A DNA stretch of 5,263 nt, from positions 1-5,263 of the forward strand of contig JAFAMK010000435.1 of NCBI GenBank assembly GCA_019233415.1, written 5' to 3'. This document shows positions 4,134-5,263 of the stretch, piece by piece. Made by a program: the position numbers and the translations under genes. The stretch is from Vulcanimicrobiota bacterium. Lineage in GTDB: Bacteria; Vulcanimicrobiota; Vulcanimicrobiia; Vulcanimicrobiales; Vulcanimicrobiaceae. The notes beneath the pieces were generated by a model, which worked only from the letters and a program-made list of their open reading frames with translations, was not told the DNA's origin and ran no database searches. Position 1 is the stretch's first letter; each line of letters begins with the position of its first letter.

Positions 4134-5263
4134 GTGAAGCCGCCGCTGTGGCGACTCGGCGCGGTCGTGGCGGGCGTCCTGCTGCTGCTGGTCGTCGTGC
4201 TCGACTGCGTCGCCGCGGTCGTCGCCGTCGGCGATCAGTCGTTCACGGCCGAACGCGACCGGGCGATGCCGGGGACGGTCGTCGTCACGCGGGTCGAGAC
4301 GCCGAGCGCGATCGAAGGGGTGCTGCACCCGGGCGACCGCATCCACCTCGAGGACATGTCGTTCGTGAACCGGGTGCGCTGGCTGCGCGAGCGCGTCGGC
4401 GAGCGCTTCACGTTCGTCGGCACGACCGCGCAGGGTGCACCGGTTCGGGCGACCGTCACGATCCGCCCGACGGCGGAGGTGCCCGGGATCGCGTTCTGGT
4501 GCCTGGAGCTGGTGCGGTTCGCGCTGCTCGCGGTTGCGATCGTCGTCGCGGTGCGCCGGCCTTCCGATCGCCTCGCGCGCACGCTCGTCGGGCTCTTCCT
4601 CGCGATCGCCGCGCTGATCGAGTCGAACGGCGCGTGGTCACCGCTCTGGCTCACCGCGATTCTGTTCCTGGTCGTCCAGCCGTTCGCGCAAATCTACACC
4701 GGGTACGCGACGCTCGCGCTCGCCGCGACGTTCCCACAGCCGAGCGCCGGCGGGATCCGCCGGTTCGTCGAGCGCGCGAACCCATGGTTGCTCGCCGTGT
4801 CGCTGCTGTCCGCGTTCGCCTCGGTGCTGCTACCGATCGTCCTGCTGATCCCGGCGCCCGCGTGGCTGGCGGCGCTGGGCGTCGCGATCGCGTTCGCGTA
4901 CTTCGGCGCGATCGGCGCCGCGTTCACGATCGCGAACCGCACCGCGACCGGCGCCGACAAGCGGCGCGTCAGTTGGGTCTCGTCCTCGCTCGCGATCGGG
5001 TTCAGCGGTCCGTTCGTCATCCTGATCCTGGTCGCGACGCGCCTGCCGTTCGCCGACTGGTTCCAGTACCTCGCGCTGACGCTGCTCGCAATCCCGTTCG
5101 GGCTCGGCTATGCGATCGTGCGCCACCGCGTCATCGACATCGGGTTCGTCGTCAACCGCGCGCTAGTCTTCGCGTCGCTCTCGGCGATCGTCATCGTCGC
5201 GTTCGCCTCGCTCGAGTGGCTGCTGGGCACGGTGCTGGTCAAAGTCTCGCACGTCACCTCGCA
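4134..5263 (+). CDS. PDZ-containing multi-helix membrane protein, probable sensor N-terminus (3' part beyond window)
   Basis: 376 codons are visible without a stop, running off the right edge. GTG at 4134 is preferred because AAGGGAG (4123-4129) lies four bases upstream; an in-frame GTG at 4116 lacks such a site. A membrane helix at about 7-31 is followed by a PDZ-like domain (about 45-112), with GVLHPGDRI (62-70) as the typical PGD turn and VRATVTIRP at its end. Then come about eight hydrophobic helices: 117-140, 150-163, 171-198, 218-240, 244-267, 286-302, 311-329 and 343-366. The stretch YAIVRHRVIDIGFVVNRALV (326-345) is a signature I associate with membrane-sensor halves of histidine-kinase-like proteins in several soil phyla. 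The output domain is not in the window, so kinase, phosphatase or cyclase activity cannot be told. It begins 21 nt after rnpB with no evident promoter of its own and may be read from the rnpB transcript. Confidence 0.8.
   Translation, partial: MKPPLWRLGAVVAGVLLLLVVVLDCVAAVVAVGDQSFTAERDRAMPGTVVVTRVETPSAIEGVLHPGDRIHLEDMSFVNRVRWLRERVGERFTFVGTTAQGAPVRATVTIRPTAEVPGIAFWCLELVRFALLAVAIVVAVRRPSDRLARTLVGLFLAIAALIESNGAWSPLWLTAILFLVVQPFAQIYTGYATLALAATFPQPSAGGIRRFVERANPWLLAVSLLSAFASVLLPIVLLIPAPAWLAALGVAIAFAYFGAIGAAFTIANRTATGADKRRVSWVSSSLAIGFSGPFVILILVATRLPFADWFQYLALTLLAIPFGLGYAIVRHRVIDIGFVVNRALVFASLSAIVIVAFASLEWLLGTVLVKVSHVTS

Noticed and set aside
3849..4346. Minus-strand open frames opposite rnpB and the PDZ gene start
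   Set aside because: They are antisense to a structural RNA and to a better-supported gene, with biased compositions and no recognisable motif.

Overview
High-GC bacterial chromosome. Coding regions use G/C at most third positions, and GTG starts occur. The style (a PDZ plus multi-helix membrane sensor with an RHRVIDIGF-type motif, strongly GC-biased codons, a scattered TTCGACAAGCTCAG-type repeat) would suit Eremiobacterota (WPS-2) or a similar soil phylum. I cannot fix the taxon from sequence alone.

Left part (1-3444, minus strand): a compact four-gene operon reading right to left. A promoter (TTGACA, 18 bp, TAAGGT) lies upstream of an 81-residue secreted-looking small protein. A 75-nt gap with a strong stem-loop follows, then a DUF5819-type one-helix membrane protein, a multi-helix HTTM protein (family of SdpB and vitamin K-dependent carboxylase membrane domains) that overlaps it by ATGA, and, after one base, a B12-binding radical SAM enzyme of the RiPP maturation protein 1 type. 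The last gene runs off the left edge after 467 codons. The arrangement reads as a peptide-modification system: small substrate, membrane pair resembling SdpA/SdpB, and a radical SAM modifying enzyme. The family calls come from motifs; the link between them is inference.

Middle (3365-4117): a regulatory zone with a possible pair of overlapping divergent promoters, a complete tRNA-Ala(GGC) with encoded CCA, and a complete RNase P RNA gene (rnpB) with its own promoter. The rnpB ends pair in a perfect 13-bp helix P1. Two of its variable parts carry copies of a TTCGACAAGCYCAG repeat, so a dispersed repeat seems to have become part of a catalytic RNA. Long open frames across 3540-4350 on both strands are chance products over these RNA genes.

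Right part (4134-5263, plus strand): the N-terminal 376 codons of a membrane protein with an N-terminal helix, an extracytoplasmic PDZ-like domain and about eight more helices. It is probably the sensing half of a signalling protein whose output domain lies beyond the window. It starts only 21 nt after the rnpB end.
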